Shown in pieces: positions 34,389-45,525 of a stretch of 64,000 bases of DNA. Both the position numbers and the translations under genes were made by a program. Position 1 is the stretch's first letter; every line of letters begins with the position of its first letter. The notes below the pieces were generated by a model, which saw only the letters and a program-made list of their open reading frames with translations, did no database searches and had not been told where the DNA came from. The DNA is from Vitrella brassicaformis (Eukaryota; Sar; Vitrellaceae): the NCBI GenBank assembly GCA_001179505.1, contig CDMY01000571.1, forward strand, positions 256,752-320,751, in the 5' to 3' direction.

Positions 34389-36355
34389 ATGGCGGCACCC
34401 GCCCAGCAGCAGGAGCAGGAGCAGGAGGAGCCGCCCAACGTGGCGCGGCTGGCCTTCAACTGCAAGTGCGAGAGAACCAACCCCGGCGAAAGTGTTAACG
34501 TGAGGATAACCAGCCCGGACGACAGAAACCTCTTCCGGGTGAGCTGGGGAGGGCAGGGAGACCCTCCTTCTGCGTCATGATGGCCATGAGACACGGTTGG
34601 TGTGCTCCTGCAGGCTGTGCGGCTCACCACAACTCCTGTGGCGTGGCCCCAATGGAAGTCAAGTCTGCTTGACTTTGACACTCAGGCAAGCGACAGGAGA
34701 TGGCCACGTTCGGCTTGGGGCCGGGTTCACAGAAAGGTCTTTGGCCTGGCTGCAGGATGCCCTCAACCTCAACTACAAGTATTTCTTGCAGAATGACGTG
34801 GGGGACCACCGGCGCGAGGAGGTGAGAAGGTCGAGGGACAACCATGCATGTCGACAGACAGGCAGTCTTTCTTTCGCCCATCTCTCTGCTCTGTGTGCGC
34901 AGGGGGGATTGGACTGGGTTCCCGCGAGAGCACTCAATGAGGTCGGTTTCTGTTTCTATCAGCTCGATTGTTTGTTCGTTGCGGTCATTGATTCTTTCCA
35001 TGTGTGTCAGACGGGCGGTAGCGTTCGTGCCGTGTGTCTCGTGCGCGGCTACAAGACCGTTATGCACGACGTCTGGGGCGACCCTGAAGAGACTCGCGTC
35101 GATGTCGTCGAAATGCCCAGAAACGTACGCACCGAGCCACCAAACCAATATGCAACCGCCCATTGCCCCCGCAACCGGAATCGGTGTGTGTCGCCTTCCA
35201 TACCTGCCTCCCTCCCTCCCTGTGTGTGTGTGTGTGTGTCTGTCTGTGTCCTGTCTCCATTCTGCTGACTCATTCAGTATGGCCAGCCGCCGCCCCCGCG
35301 CCCTGCGCCAGTGCAGGCGGTCCGCGACATACGAGTTCTCAACGAAATCATGGCAGATCTACGCAACCACCGAAACAACCAAAACGCCGGGGAAGCCAAC
35401 CGAGGTGGCGGAGCGCGGGCACTGCTCCAACCTCCCCAGCCACAGCCACAGCCGCAGCTGATTCCCCGGCCCCAGCCTGCCGTCGCTGATGCCCCAGCTG
35501 CGGCCGCTGCTGCTGCTGCTCCAGCTGCGGCCGCTGCCCGGGATGTTGATGCCCGGAATGCTGCAGCCCGGGCTGCCGCTGCCCGGGCTGCTGCTGCCCG
35601 GGCTGCTGCTGCCCCGGCCGCTGCTGCCGCTGCCCCGGCTGCTGCTGCCGCTGCTTCGCCGGCGTCATCCTGCTCGTCGTTTGAATCCGCTGCCTCGTCA
35701 AGGCCCTCGTCGGCCACCCACTGCAAGCGGCCCCCTGCTGAGTCAGAGGAGGCCAAGGGCGCCAAGAAAACCATGAACGAGTCGCCCAGCCGCGGCGAGC
35801 TCAGGACGGCCCTGGCGGGGGGCAGTATGCTGGCGCGGGATGTGGTGGAGGGCCTGCCACTGGAGATCGTCAAGGTGGGTGGATGTGTGGATGTGTTGGT
35901 GTCTCCTTAGTAGGTGATGTCTCGCCCATTTTGTGTGGTGCTGGGAATGAATGGCATATGGATGCAGGAAGTGTTGGCTGAGCGTAACAAGGAGGTGGAG
36001 ATGCTCAGCACCATCGTGGGCAAGAAGGAGTACGAGCAGTCCAACATGTGCGTTGTCTGCATGGAAGCACGCAAGGAGGTCGTCCTTCTGCCGGTAGGTA
36101 CTACACATCGTGCGTGTGCCCTCTTGGCTTTTCTGCGCATAATCGATGTAGGCCTTTCTGTCCGTTCACCTGCAGTGTCGGCACCAGTGCATCTGCCGGG
36201 ACTGCGCTAACAAGTTGCGGCAGGGTCCGGCGTCCTGGAAGTGCCCCATGTGTCAGCAGATGGCCAACGAGATCATCGTAAGTGAACTCCTCGACGCAGG
36301 CGCGAGCCTCCGAAAGCGTTTTCTTTGCTTTTAACAGGTAGTGTTCATCCCCTGA
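34389..36355 (+). CDS. CBM20-like starch-binding domain + RING finger protein (copy 1)
   Basis: Nine exons, all phase 0, give 427 residues: 34389-34538, 34614-34685, 34756-34821, 34903-34941, 35011-35124, 35278-35874, 35968-36093, 36176-36277 and 36338-36355. Residues about 20-145 look like CBM20: AFNCKCERTNPGESVNVRI, VAWPQWKSSLLDF, ALNLNYKYFLQNDVGDH and VMHDVWGDPEETRVD. The aromatic WP.W and YKYF positions match the family's starch-binding signature. A long low-complexity Ala/Pro/Arg-rich linker follows. The C-terminal C3HC4 RING reads MCVVCMEARKEVVLLP, CRHQCICRDCANKL, WKCPMCQQ, and the protein ends VVFIP. It is a likely E3 ubiquitin ligase targeted to starch-like polyglucan. Intron 2 uses a GC donor (34686). 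A shorter tandem paralog follows at 36870-38250. RING is certain; CBM20 is by pattern. Confidence 0.8.
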
Positions 36356-36869
36356 CTGACCGAGCCATCCATCGGCACATACATGGAGCATTCACTATCA
36401 TACACCACGCAGAGGGAGAGGGGGGCCACTCATTCTGCATGCCTATACTCGATTTTTAGCCATCAGGTTGCATAACACCAAGATTTTGGCCATACGAGAC
36501 AATTGGGAGAGGGCAGGGAGGCAGCCTCAGGGGAGGGGAGGGGAGCGAAGAGTGGGGTGAGGGACACAATGCAGTCGGGAGCACCACAAGGATGCGACTG
36601 GTCTCACACTCGTACATGAATGAGTTGGAGGGAGACATCGAGATACTGTGTAATCAGACTGCCGGTGAGTCTCAAAGATAAAAACGCGCTCGGCAGAAGG
36701 TCGACCTGGCGCGAGACGCTCGTCAGCCCTAAGCAGCTGTGTAGCTATAGGATGCGCTGAGCTCCAGTTGTCCTTGGCCATTTCGGAACGCATGCCATGC
36801 TTGGGGGAGGCCCCCACGAAGCGAGCTTCCCACTGGCAGTCTCCGTTTTTTCGGCCTCTGGACTCAAAG
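36356..36869. other. Spacer between tandem CBM20-RING paralogs
   Basis: About 510 bp with no coding exon. It contains the 3' flank of copy 1 and the promoter of copy 2. A non-ATG open frame runs into the start at 36870. Confidence 0.45.
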
Positions 36870-38250
36870 ATGGCGGCGCGTATCCAATTCCATTGCTTGT
36901 GTGGCATCACCGTGCCTGGGGACATTGTGCACATCACCATCCGCGGCCCCGACGCTGGACCACTGGAGTATCCGCTGCTGACGGACAACAGGGAGTGGCC
37001 CCACTGGAAGACCCTCCCGCTCGAGTTTGTGGTGCGCGGCGCCCTCAGACTCACCTACAAGTACTTCATCAAACGAGACGACGGGGGAGGATTCCTCAGA
37101 GATGAGGTGAGGAGGGGTGGGGTGGGGTCCAGAGGAACGCCCTCTCTCTATGCATGATTGTTGATGCTCCCTACCTCTCCTCTGCGTGTGTGGCCTGTGT
37201 GTATGCAGTTTCACTGGGGCAGCCGCTCGGTGACGTTGCTTCAAGGTCACGCACACGTCGTTTCCGACTTCTGGGGTGACATCCAGCGCACACGCGTCGA
37301 GTGGCAGCGCATGGCACCGGCACCGAACCCTGCACAGGGCCTCCAGCCCGCATGGGTACACACAGACACACACACAGCCTCGCACTCATTTCAACACATC
37401 CTTCCACCCCTCCCTATATCTCTCCCCTTGGCAGCCACCAGCAGCAGCAGCGGCAGCCCCACAGCAGCCAGCGGTGGGTGGTGCGGGTGGTGCGGTGCTG
37501 GCGAATGCCGTGTCTGCCTGCGCGCTGCGGTTGTCCAAGGAGGAGGAGTTGAAGCAGCAGGTGCGTCGCGCGGCCAGCAACAGCCTGTTGGTGCGAGAGA
37601 ACCTGGAGGAGATGCCGCTGGAGATGATCCGCGAGTTGATGCACGACAGGCGGCGTGACCTGGAGTTGCTCGCCGTTATGGTGGGCAAGAAGGAGGCGCA
37701 GGAGCAGGAGACATGCATCATCTGCTGCGAGAAGGTCCAATAGCCAGTGAAGCAAGGCAAAGGAATGTCGATTGCGGAGTATGAGACACGCTGCTGTTGT
37801 TCTTCTGTGTTGTGGATTGTGTGTTGGGTGGTTGTAGGAGAAGGAAGTTGTCTTCATACCGGTACGCACACTTGTTGTGTTGGTGGATAGGCCAGTGGAC
37901 GGAGGGAGGGAGGGAGACAACACTCGCTGTATCTCTGTGTCTCTGCCTCCGTTTGTGCCTCTCTGTCTGTCTGTCTATCTGTCTGTCTGTCTCTCTGTCT
38001 GTCCGTTTGTCTTCCACATTTGGCCGCACTGCATGCAGTGCCGTCACCAGTGTATCTGCTCAAGTAGGTGCCGGCCCCTCCAGTGCCAGACCGATGGCTG
38101 TCTGTCGACATCACTCCCTTCACCCATGTCTATCCGCTTGTGTGTCTGTTTGTGTGTGCAGCGTGTTGGCGCAAGCTGCGGGATCGCGGCATCTACAAGT
38201 GTCCCATTTGCCAACAAATCCCGGCGCGCATCATCCTGCCCGCCAAGTGA
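36870..38250 (+). CDS. CBM20-like starch-binding domain + RING finger protein (copy 2)
   Basis: The start is the ATG at 36870 (MAARIQFHCLCGITVPGDIV). Six exons give 273 residues: 36870-37106, 37209-37355, 37435-37734, about 37839-37862, about 38040-38064 and 38162-38250. The N-terminal domain (VHITIRGPDAGPLEYPL; REWPHWKTLPLEFV; ALRLTYKYFIKRDDGGG; VVSDFWGDIQRTRVEW) matches copy 1 residue by residue at the WP.W, YKYF and WGD motifs. The Ala-rich linker is much shorter. A helical segment shared with copy 1 (NLEEMPLEMIRELMHDRRRD; LLAVMVGKKEAQE) precedes the C3HC4 RING: TCIICCEKEKEVVFIP, CRHQCICSTCWRKL, YKCPICQQ. It ends IPARIILPAK. The proposed role is as for copy 1. The two genes clearly arose by tandem duplication. 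Confidence 0.8.
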
Positions 38251-39870
38251 CACACCCACCCGTCACCCAACCTACACCTACATTGGCAATCAAACACCAT
38301 TTTTGCATCGTTCATCGGTTCTGGTCAATGGAGGGTCTGAGTTTCTGTTCTGTTTTGATCGATCCATGTATGAGTATAAGGCAGTGTGAGGGAGGCAAAG
38401 AGGGGGGAGGGGGTGAGGGAGATCGGTAGGACTATTGTTAGGCAGACCCCGGCACAGCAGAGGGATAGATACCCCGTGACGCGGCGCCGCCGTGTGTGGA
38501 GGACACAGACAGGGACACACACACACACATAACACATGGGCTTTTGAACGGTTGACGGTGAGACAGAGCGTCAGGGCTTTGTGGTCTAGGAGGGGAGGGC
38601 GTGGGTACTCAATTGTCACTCACTGCTCTGTTGTCTGTGGCCGATCATGTGTGGTCCATCGGTAAGTGAGTCAATGGTGTGGGGCATGGATGGGAAATGG
38701 GCGACACGGGGAGGGAGGGAGGGAGGGAGGGGTGAAGTGCTTGATAAATCGATGCAGACACACAGATGGACATATCATATGCACACGCGAGGACATCTTT
38801 CAAGCAGATGTTAAAGGCAGACGCAAGGACTTAAATGTCCCTCCATGTCCGTCTCTTGTCTCGTCCCAATACTCATTGCGATGCGAACGCAGGCACAGAG
38901 TCGGCGAAAGCCATGTTGCAGTCATACAATGCATGACCTTCATCCAACTCATGCCCAGCGCATGCACCGCAACAGCAGACAGGAAGATAGCCGCACCCAT
39001 CGAGTCGAAAACGTATGGCAACACGCCCATTACCGGTGAGTGCATCGGCATCATACACACGAACACGCAGATTCACTCACTCACTGGCCCTCACGTCGTC
39101 ACTACTGTACGTGCACATCAACACGGATATAAAGCGTGGCCAAAACTGCATGGGCGCCTGAGTGAATGAATGAATGAATGAAAGGACGGACGGATGGATG
39201 GATGGAGAGAGCATGATTGGATNNNNNNNNNNNNNNNNNNNNNNNNNNNNNNNNNNNNNNNNNNNNNNNNNNNNNNNNNNNNNNNNNNNNNNNNNNNNNN
39301 NNNNNNNNNNNNNNNNNNNNNNNNNNNNNNNNNNNNNNNNNNNNNNNNNNNNNNNNNNNNNNNNNNNNNNNNNNNNNNNNNNNNNNNNNNNNNNNNNNNN
39401 NNNNNNNNNNNNNNNNNNNNNNNNNNNNNNNNNNNNNNNNNNNNNNNNNNNNNNNNNNNNNNNNNNNNNNNNNNNNNNNNNNNNNNNNNNNNNNNNNNNN
39501 NNNNNNNNNNNNNNNNNNNNNNGGGCGATCTTTGCCGGCTTGAAGCGGATATCTATGTACGTACGTACTTACGTATATATATACGGATACATACGGATAC
39601 CTACATACATATATGTATATATATATGGACACATAGATATGCAGAGGGCATATGTATATGAACGTGTATACGTACGTATAGAGACGGACGGACGGAGGGG
39701 TATGGAGATAGATATAGAGAGAGGGGTGGAGGGGTATGAAGGCACCGGCTGAGCCAGCCTAATCTACATGCGCACACCACACAAACGCACATCCCACGCA
39801 TCCCCCCCCCTCTCTCCCCCCCCCTCTCTGGCTGCGATGCACCTGCTTAAACGCCCTATCTGTTATGATG
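38251..39870. other. Intergenic region with gap
   Basis: No exon is supported. It includes CA/GT tracts, GGGA repeats (38711-38732), a 300-N gap (39223-39522) and a dense TA-rich TACGTA/TATATA microsatellite block at 39550-39690. Confidence 0.5.
39223..39522. other. Assembly gap (300 N)
   Basis: Exactly 300 N of unknown true length. The right edge enters a TACGTA/ATATAT repeat block. Confidence 0.95.
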
Positions 39871-42332
39871 TCAGATTCTGGCCACAGGCAATGCACACAT
39901 CACCATGAGCTGCCCACCCCGCAGCGGCCCGTCTCCCCGCCGCAAGTTCCACTGCGCAGAGGACGCCACGCGGAACTCGCCGATGAAGAGCCCATCCATC
40001 ACGCTGTGCACGTCTTGCATCATCGACCTACGGATGTGATGCAGGACAAGCTTCACCTCGCGGACGCCCCTGGCCGCGACCAGCGACGCCATGCTCGTAC
40101 TCGTAAACTCGCCGGCATCGGTGTCGCTCGGCACTGCAGACACAATGCACACGCAACGAATGATCTCTGTCTACGTGCACCCTGTCCCGGTCTCCTTACA
40201 TTTGGTCCAGATCTCGAGATTCTTGACAGATGGCAGCCCCTCCGCCTGCGGCCATTTGATGGCCCCCGTGGCACTCTTCAGCTCGACATACAGTGAGTCG
40301 AGCCTCGCCTCATCGCCAATGGCCGCCAAGACGGAAGACGCCTCATCCACAGACACACCGTCGAAGAGCAACACCCCTGCCAGCGCTGGCAGCCGCACAC
40401 CTGCCTGCATGATGTGTTGCATGGCTGTGCAGGCCACACTGCCCCTGAGATGCACCCTGGTGACGCTGGGGAAGGCGTGGCGGTTGATGAATGCCGTGTG
40501 TGCGATGATGTGGGCGGGGAGCTGTGTCGGGTTGGTCTCGTCCGTGACGACCTTCAGAGAGGCTGCCTTTTTGAAGGTGAGGGATGCGGCGAGCTCCTCG
40601 GCCGCAGCAGATGATGCCTTGTCGCCTCCCCCGTCGTCACCGAGTTTCCACACGACGTCCTCTGTGTGGTCGGCCAGGTCGCTGAGCGCCGTCTTGACAA
40701 ATGGGGTGGTCACACGAGCGGATGCACCGAGAAGGGCCAGATCGAAGACCGACGAAGAGCCGCTGGTGAAGTGGAATATGATGGGCGTGTCGGGCGATTT
40801 GCTGACCGCCGCGTGGAGGAACTCGAGTGCCGCGAGTTTCGGGATGATGGATGCGTCGACGTGGGTGCCGACATGCGCTTCGATGGACGTGAGGGAGTGG
40901 CATTTGCGGGCGACCAACGCATCCTTGAAACAGACCGACAGGGAATGTGAGGGTGAGGTGAGGGAGTCCGTCGCGTCATCCGTCCTTCGACTCACGTACC
41001 TTGAGTCGCATCAGGTCCTTGTCGGCTCCCTTGCCATCGATGTGCAGCTCCCCAATGCTCTCGAGCTGAGAAGCGGCACCCATGCTCTCCACTATCGCCG
41101 CTTTGTCGGCCAGGGAACATGAGGCATCCAGCCGCGTCAGTGTCGTCAGCCCCCCAACGAACCCACACAGCGCTCCACCGGAGCAGATGTGGCCGCCCGT
41201 GGAGTCCACAGCCAAACAGCGCAGCGAGGGCCACTGCCAGCCCCGCCCAGCCGCCGCCTTGGCGAGCACACGATGGCCGTATCGGATGCCGCTTATGCTC
41301 ACGAGTGCTGGCAGGGATGTGGGGTGCGTCGACTTGGGTGGGAGGAGATCCGGGGTGGGTCGCTGCTGTTCGTCGGTGAGGGCAACGTCGACGCTCTCGA
41401 AGCTGATCGACGTCAGGGTGCCTTCTCTCAGCTGCGACACCTGCAGGTGAGAGCGGGCGTGCCGCACGACCATCGCTCGTCGAGCAGCGGCATGGCCCTC
41501 GATAAGCGATATCAGGCTGGTGAGGCACCAGGCTGGTGTCTTGTTGGGGTACTTGAGGACGATCGACTCCAACCGGGTAAGCCGCTTGCCCCACAGCCAA
41601 CAGAGGACGGGCTTGGCTGACAGCATGTGCCAGAATAACTGCTCGGCCTCGGTGGATGCGTCGATGGTGAGGTGGGTGTACTGCTTGCTGACGTCGGGCA
41701 GCAGGGAGCGGGGGAGGGCGGCGAGCAGGTGGAAGGGCACGAAGGAAAAGACATCCCCCAAAATGACGAGAGACTGCAAACAGATTCACAAGCAGCCACA
41801 CACACACAGAGCGACAGCACATAGACAAGATCCACATCCGGTGTGTGGTTCTCTGTCTCACGTGCGATTTGGCAAATTTGGCGAATGTCTTCAGGTCAAT
41901 CTCGCCATTGTTGCCAACTCGCATGGCCGGCTTACTCCTGCGTCTGGTGCTGGTGCGCCGCTTCTTATTCTGCAGGCCACAAACATCACACACAGATGGA
42001 CCGACCACACGCCGCCAGTATGGGGAGCCTCAGCGTACCTCAGAGCGTAGGATCGTGCGCCCCTTACGATGCTTGGGCGGCCAGCGGCTTCGTGTCGTCG
42101 GCTGTGAAGGGACGCCGTCTCCTGAACGCCACACAGGCACATGCATCAATGACCCAGCATTTGTTCCACGTGTGTCGGGAGGCTCACCTGCATTCACAAA
42201 CGCTATGGCCTTCCTCTGCCGCCCGCACGTCGTACGTGTCACGATCTGATAGCGGCCCTCAGTCGCCGGATCCGTGGCGCGAATGGCCGTCAGCAGCGCA
42301 CTCAGCTGCGCCTCCTCACTCGCGCTGCCCAT
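39871..42332 (-). CDS. Large LRR/F-box-like protein (family unassigned)
   Basis: The start is the ATG at 42332 (MGSASEEAQLSALLTAIRAT) and the end is CALPVARI at 39871. The first exons (RYQIVTRTTCGRQRKAIAFV; SRWPPKHRKGRTILRSE; NKKRRTSTRRRSKPAMRVG) are basic and could carry a nuclear signal. Two long exons follow. One begins SLVILGDVFSFVPFHLLAAL, which resembles an F-box helix, and continues with irregular Leu-rich repeats (LTTLTRLDASCSLADKAAIV; LESIGELHIDGKGADKDLM). The other contains LTSIEAHVGTHVDASIIPKL, FPSVTRVHLRGSVACTAMQH, LPALAGVLLFDGVSVDEASS and LPSVKNLEIWTKC. These alternating beta-Leu and helix segments suggest an LRR solenoid with an F-box-like start, a substrate adaptor in type. The assignment is weak. 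It is divergent from the gene at 42614. Confidence 0.65.
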
Positions 42333-42613
42333 CCCGCCACCACCGCCAGCGCCCCTGGTCGCCAGAGAGGCCCTCCCGACACTGCCAGGAACACCACGAT
42401 GAGTTATGATGAAAGATGGAGAATGAAGTGTTTCCGTACCTGGCGGAATCCCTGCGCCGGAGAGGAGGGGCGCGAGGGAAAAGAGGGGTGCCGCCAAAGG
42501 CAAAGCTCGCAGACGGATCTGGGAGGAGAAACGGCTTCGAAGGGGCTTATTCGGAGTACCACTGGGTCAGATCTCCCTTCATGTTCGCAAAATGGATCAA
42601 AGAAGGGGAACTC
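42333..42613. promoter_or_regulatory. Divergent promoter region (LRR-like / plastid gene)
   Basis: 281 bp separate start codons on opposite strands (42332 minus, 42614 plus). The plus frame is open upstream to about 42416, so the plus start could lie earlier. No motif was recognised. Confidence 0.4.
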
Positions 42614-43837
42614 ATGAATGCATCTATGCGACGAATACCTGGTCTATGTGCTTCCTTCTGCAGGATGAGGCCTTCGGTATCGGGATCTACCTCACTCATG
42701 CTGCTGGCATTGAGCTTTTCTGACGCTTTCACCACTCCCAAGCTCACACCATCTCGCCTGCCATTCACTTGGCGAACACGCCCGCCAGCCGGGCTGCTCA
42801 GCCCGGGCCGCTCTTCAGTTCTGTACACGCAGCAGCAGCAGCAGCAGCAGCAACAGCAACAGGCGTCGGCGTCGGTCATGCCGTCCAAGCGGCAGCCCAG
42901 GAAGAGGTCAATGAAAGGCTTCTACGTCCGGCCATCGAAGGCGCTTGAAGTGGGAGGCGGATTCTTCGTCCCTGGTACGCACACACAGGGCAGGACAGGG
43001 CAGGAGGGCAGAAGAAAGATACGCCCAGCTGGATTGGCGAATGTCGATCTTGTCCTGTGTGCCCACGATGTGTCAGGTTTGGAGGGTTGGAGGCTGCCTG
43101 TGGCTGGAGGGTTGTTCTTCGCCGTGTGTTTGGCTGTCAACCACCTTGCCAGTCTGGAGGTGGCCATTGGCCAGACCATCACCGAGGCCATCGGTGCCAT
43201 TGCCGTCCTGACGCTCATCCTACAGGGCCTCTTCCGCCGACAGCTGGACATGGCCGCCAAGTCGGGGGAGCTGTTTGCGGATGTGCTGGAGAGACAGCGA
43301 GTGGCTTTTGTTGACGAACAGTTTGAGCGCGACTATGTGGAGAGCGACGCCTTTGAGTCGGTGGGGTGGATGGTGGAGACCCTGCTCAATATCATGGGTG
43401 CCACGGCTGTCGTGCTGGCAAGCCGCGAGAACGGTGCAGACGGGGGCGGTGGGCTGCAGGTGGTGCTGCGTGCTGGCGACTACACGGCTGACGAGAACGC
43501 TGCCGTGATGGACGAGAATGCTGTGCTATGGGATGATGGGCAGAAACAGCAGAGCGGTGATGGTGGGCCTTGTCGGAGTGTGCGAGTGGTCGAGAGGCAC
43601 AGGGTGAGGGGCGGCAGTGAGGCGGCCAGTGTGGTGTCGCTCTTTCCCGCCAACACCAAGAGCATAGCGGTGTTTGAGCTGCCCTTCTTATCATCACAGG
43701 GGCAGACGGGCGGTGCACTGTCTGAGTGGTGTCTGTTTGCTGGGCTGCGAAGTGGGCCGTCGAGTGTGTCGGCGGACGATGCATACTGGCTTGACAAAAT
43801 ACAGACATTCGCAACGGTGCAGACCAACTTGACGTGA
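42614..43837 (+). CDS. Probable plastid membrane protein, CCB2/CCB4-like cytochrome b6f assembly factor
   Basis: The ATG at 42614 gives MNASMRRIPGLCASF, a hydrophobic stretch (STSLMLLALSFSDAF) and FTTPKL, the layout of a bipartite leader for a complex plastid. An earlier in-frame start at about 42416 is possible but would bury this leader. A Gln run follows (about 42831-42861). After one intron (about 42975-43074) come two hydrophobic segments, GGLFFAVCLAVNHLASLEVA and AIGAIAVLTLILQGLF, and a soluble domain: VGWMVETLLNIMGATAVVLA, LQVVLRAGDYTADENAAV, SIAVFELPF, CLFAGLRSGPSS. Two N-terminal helices plus a GAF-like domain match the CCB2/CCB4 (DUF2930) proteins that attach heme c to cytochrome b6. 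The family call is from memory and needs a profile search. It ends with TGA at 43835-43837. Confidence 0.6.
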   Translation: MNASMRRIPGLCASFCRMRPSVSGSTSLMLLALSFSDAFTTPKLTPSRLPFTWRTRPPAGLLSPGRSSVLYTQQQQQQQQQQQASASVMPSKRQPRKRSMKGFYVRPSKALEVGGGFFVPGTHTQGRTGQEGRRKIRPAGLANVDLVLCAHDVSGLEGWRLPVAGGLFFAVCLAVNHLASLEVAIGQTITEAIGAIAVLTLILQGLFRRQLDMAAKSGELFADVLERQRVAFVDEQFERDYVESDAFESVGWMVETLLNIMGATAVVLASRENGADGGGGLQVVLRAGDYTADENAAVMDENAVLWDDGQKQQSGDGGPCRSVRVVERHRVRGGSEAASVVSLFPANTKSIAVFELPFLSSQGQTGGALSEWCLFAGLRSGPSSVSADDAYWLDKIQTFATVQTNLT

Positions 43838-44151
43838 ATGGCCATGGATGGCGCCGGTAGCCGGTGCTGATGTCTGTGCGTTCTGTGAGGTCAGTCGGTT
43901 GTGTTTGTGTTGATGCTGGATGCGTGTTAGAGAGGAGGGGATGTAGGTGTGAAAGAAGGGCACGTGTGTGTCATGACGATTGATCCATAGCGTTTGAAAC
44001 ATCGTGTACAGTGTGTCTCTGTCGGAGTCTCATGAATGCAATCATTACAAAGGAACCAACTTGTGTCGGTCATTCGTTACAAAAGAACGTGTGTGTCCCC
44101 TCTCTACTTTAGTTAGTCATCGCACCGCTTGTCTTTGTCAGCACTCTTGAG
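43838..44151. other. Convergent 3' intergenic region
   Basis: Short spacer between convergent genes. Nothing recognised. Confidence 0.5.
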
Positions 44152-45416
44152 CTACTTCTCCTTCACGTCCGCCTCTGACACACACACATACACACAAGGG
44201 GTGGGCGCCCACACCCAACACCAATACATACTGCATACTCTGCTCACTTACCCATCCAGTATTCGGCGATTTTTCTATCCTTGGCATCGTCGTTGGCCTT
44301 CGTCACGTTCATCTGCACACACAGAGAGACACAGACGTGCTCACGCCATGTCAGACGCTTCCTTTGCTCACCCAGTATTGTTGCTTGCTGATCTTGTTCT
44401 CGACGGGGCTCCCGTGCAGCTTCAGGATCTGGGAGATGGTCTGCTCCGTCTTGTCCCCTCGGTCTATCTTGAGCAGCATCAGGTTCAGCTCCTCCACGTT
44501 CTTGACCTTGATGCCCTGCCCTCCACCTACGGCGCCCGTGACGAGCTGGCGCACATTTTGCTGCACACACATACGGACGGACAGAGAGACAGAGGGAGAG
44601 CACATTGAATGATCCCTCCCCGTCTGTGTGCATGTCCCATATATCAGTCAGCGCACGCGAATGGCCCCGCCTGGCATCTCCCACAGCGCCACGTGGTGGT
44701 CTGCCCAGCAAACATTGCATACAATGCAGTGTGATGCGTGGGGCAACACACGCGTCTGTGCTGCTGTCTTCTCGCTCATCTGCTCGTGTGTGAGCTTCCT
44801 TCGTACCACTGATGTCGGTCTCCCGCAGGATCTTGGCCTTCTCAGGTATCTCCTCCTCCTCAGGGGCCCAGTCGGGATCGTCGCGGGCGGAGCGGGCCCT
44901 GCCCTTGCCGGGACTGCCGGCGCGGCTGCCCTTGGACGGGCTGCGATGGGCCCCCCCCTCTCTACCTTCTCCTTCTCCTTCTCCTCCTGCTCCTTCTTCT
45001 TGTCGTCACCTTCGTCATCGTAGTCCTCTACAGCGGCACCGAAAGCCGCAGCCGCAGCAGCCCGGCCCGACCCCTGCCTCAGTGGGCCTGAGACACACAG
45101 ACAACATCATGATGCATGTCGGTGCAGGGCGGGATCATGCAGCGCCTGCATGTACCTTCGGGCAGCCCCACGGGTGGCGAGTTCTCCCTCGTCATGAACG
45201 CCCCTGACGTGACTGCAAACAGCAAAAGGCACGTGCAGGCAGGTTACATGCCCATGCATGAATGTACTCATGGATAAATCCACCGCAAATCGGCTCACCG
45301 TTGGCGCTCTTGGATCTCATCTTGGCCGACGCTCTTTCCTCCCTCCTCGCCAACTCCCTTCTGGCATTCATCTTCGACTGCAGAGAGCGTTTCTTAACGC
45401 GCGGCGGATCCTCCAT
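44152..45416 (-). CDS. Unrecognised charged protein, probably nuclear
   Basis: The start is the ATG at 45416 (MEDPPRVKKRSLQSKMNARR). Exons chain in frame as KSANVTSGAFMTRENSPPVG, then a Lys/Glu-rich exon (YDDEGDDKKKEQEEKEKEK; SPSKGSRAGSPGKGRARS; DDPDWAPEEEEIPEKAKIL), then DHHVALWEMPGGAIR. Next comes a conserved-looking exon (QNVRQLVTGAVGGGQGIKVK; VEELNLMLLKIDRGDKTEQT; LKLHGSPVENKISKQQYW), then MNVTKANDDAKDRKIAEYWM, and a last short exon ADVKEK with a TAG at 44152-44154. The basic N-terminus and acidic/basic middle suggest a nuclear, chromatin- or RNA-linked protein. I do not recognise the family. Its start is 109 bp from the divergent RING gene. Confidence 0.65.
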
Positions 45417-45525
45417 CTCTACACCACCACCGCCGCGTTTCCCTTTCTGATGCGAGCTTCTCGTCTCGCATGTTCACAGAATTTTACAGCTTTCCAAGTG
45501 TTGTTGAGCTCCCCGTTGTTCCAAT
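45417..45525. promoter_or_regulatory. Short divergent promoter, 109 bp
   Basis: The start codons at 45416 (minus) and 45526 (plus) leave 109 bp for both 5' UTRs and core promoters. The stretch is less GC-rich than its surroundings. No TATA-like element was identified with confidence. Confidence 0.5.
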
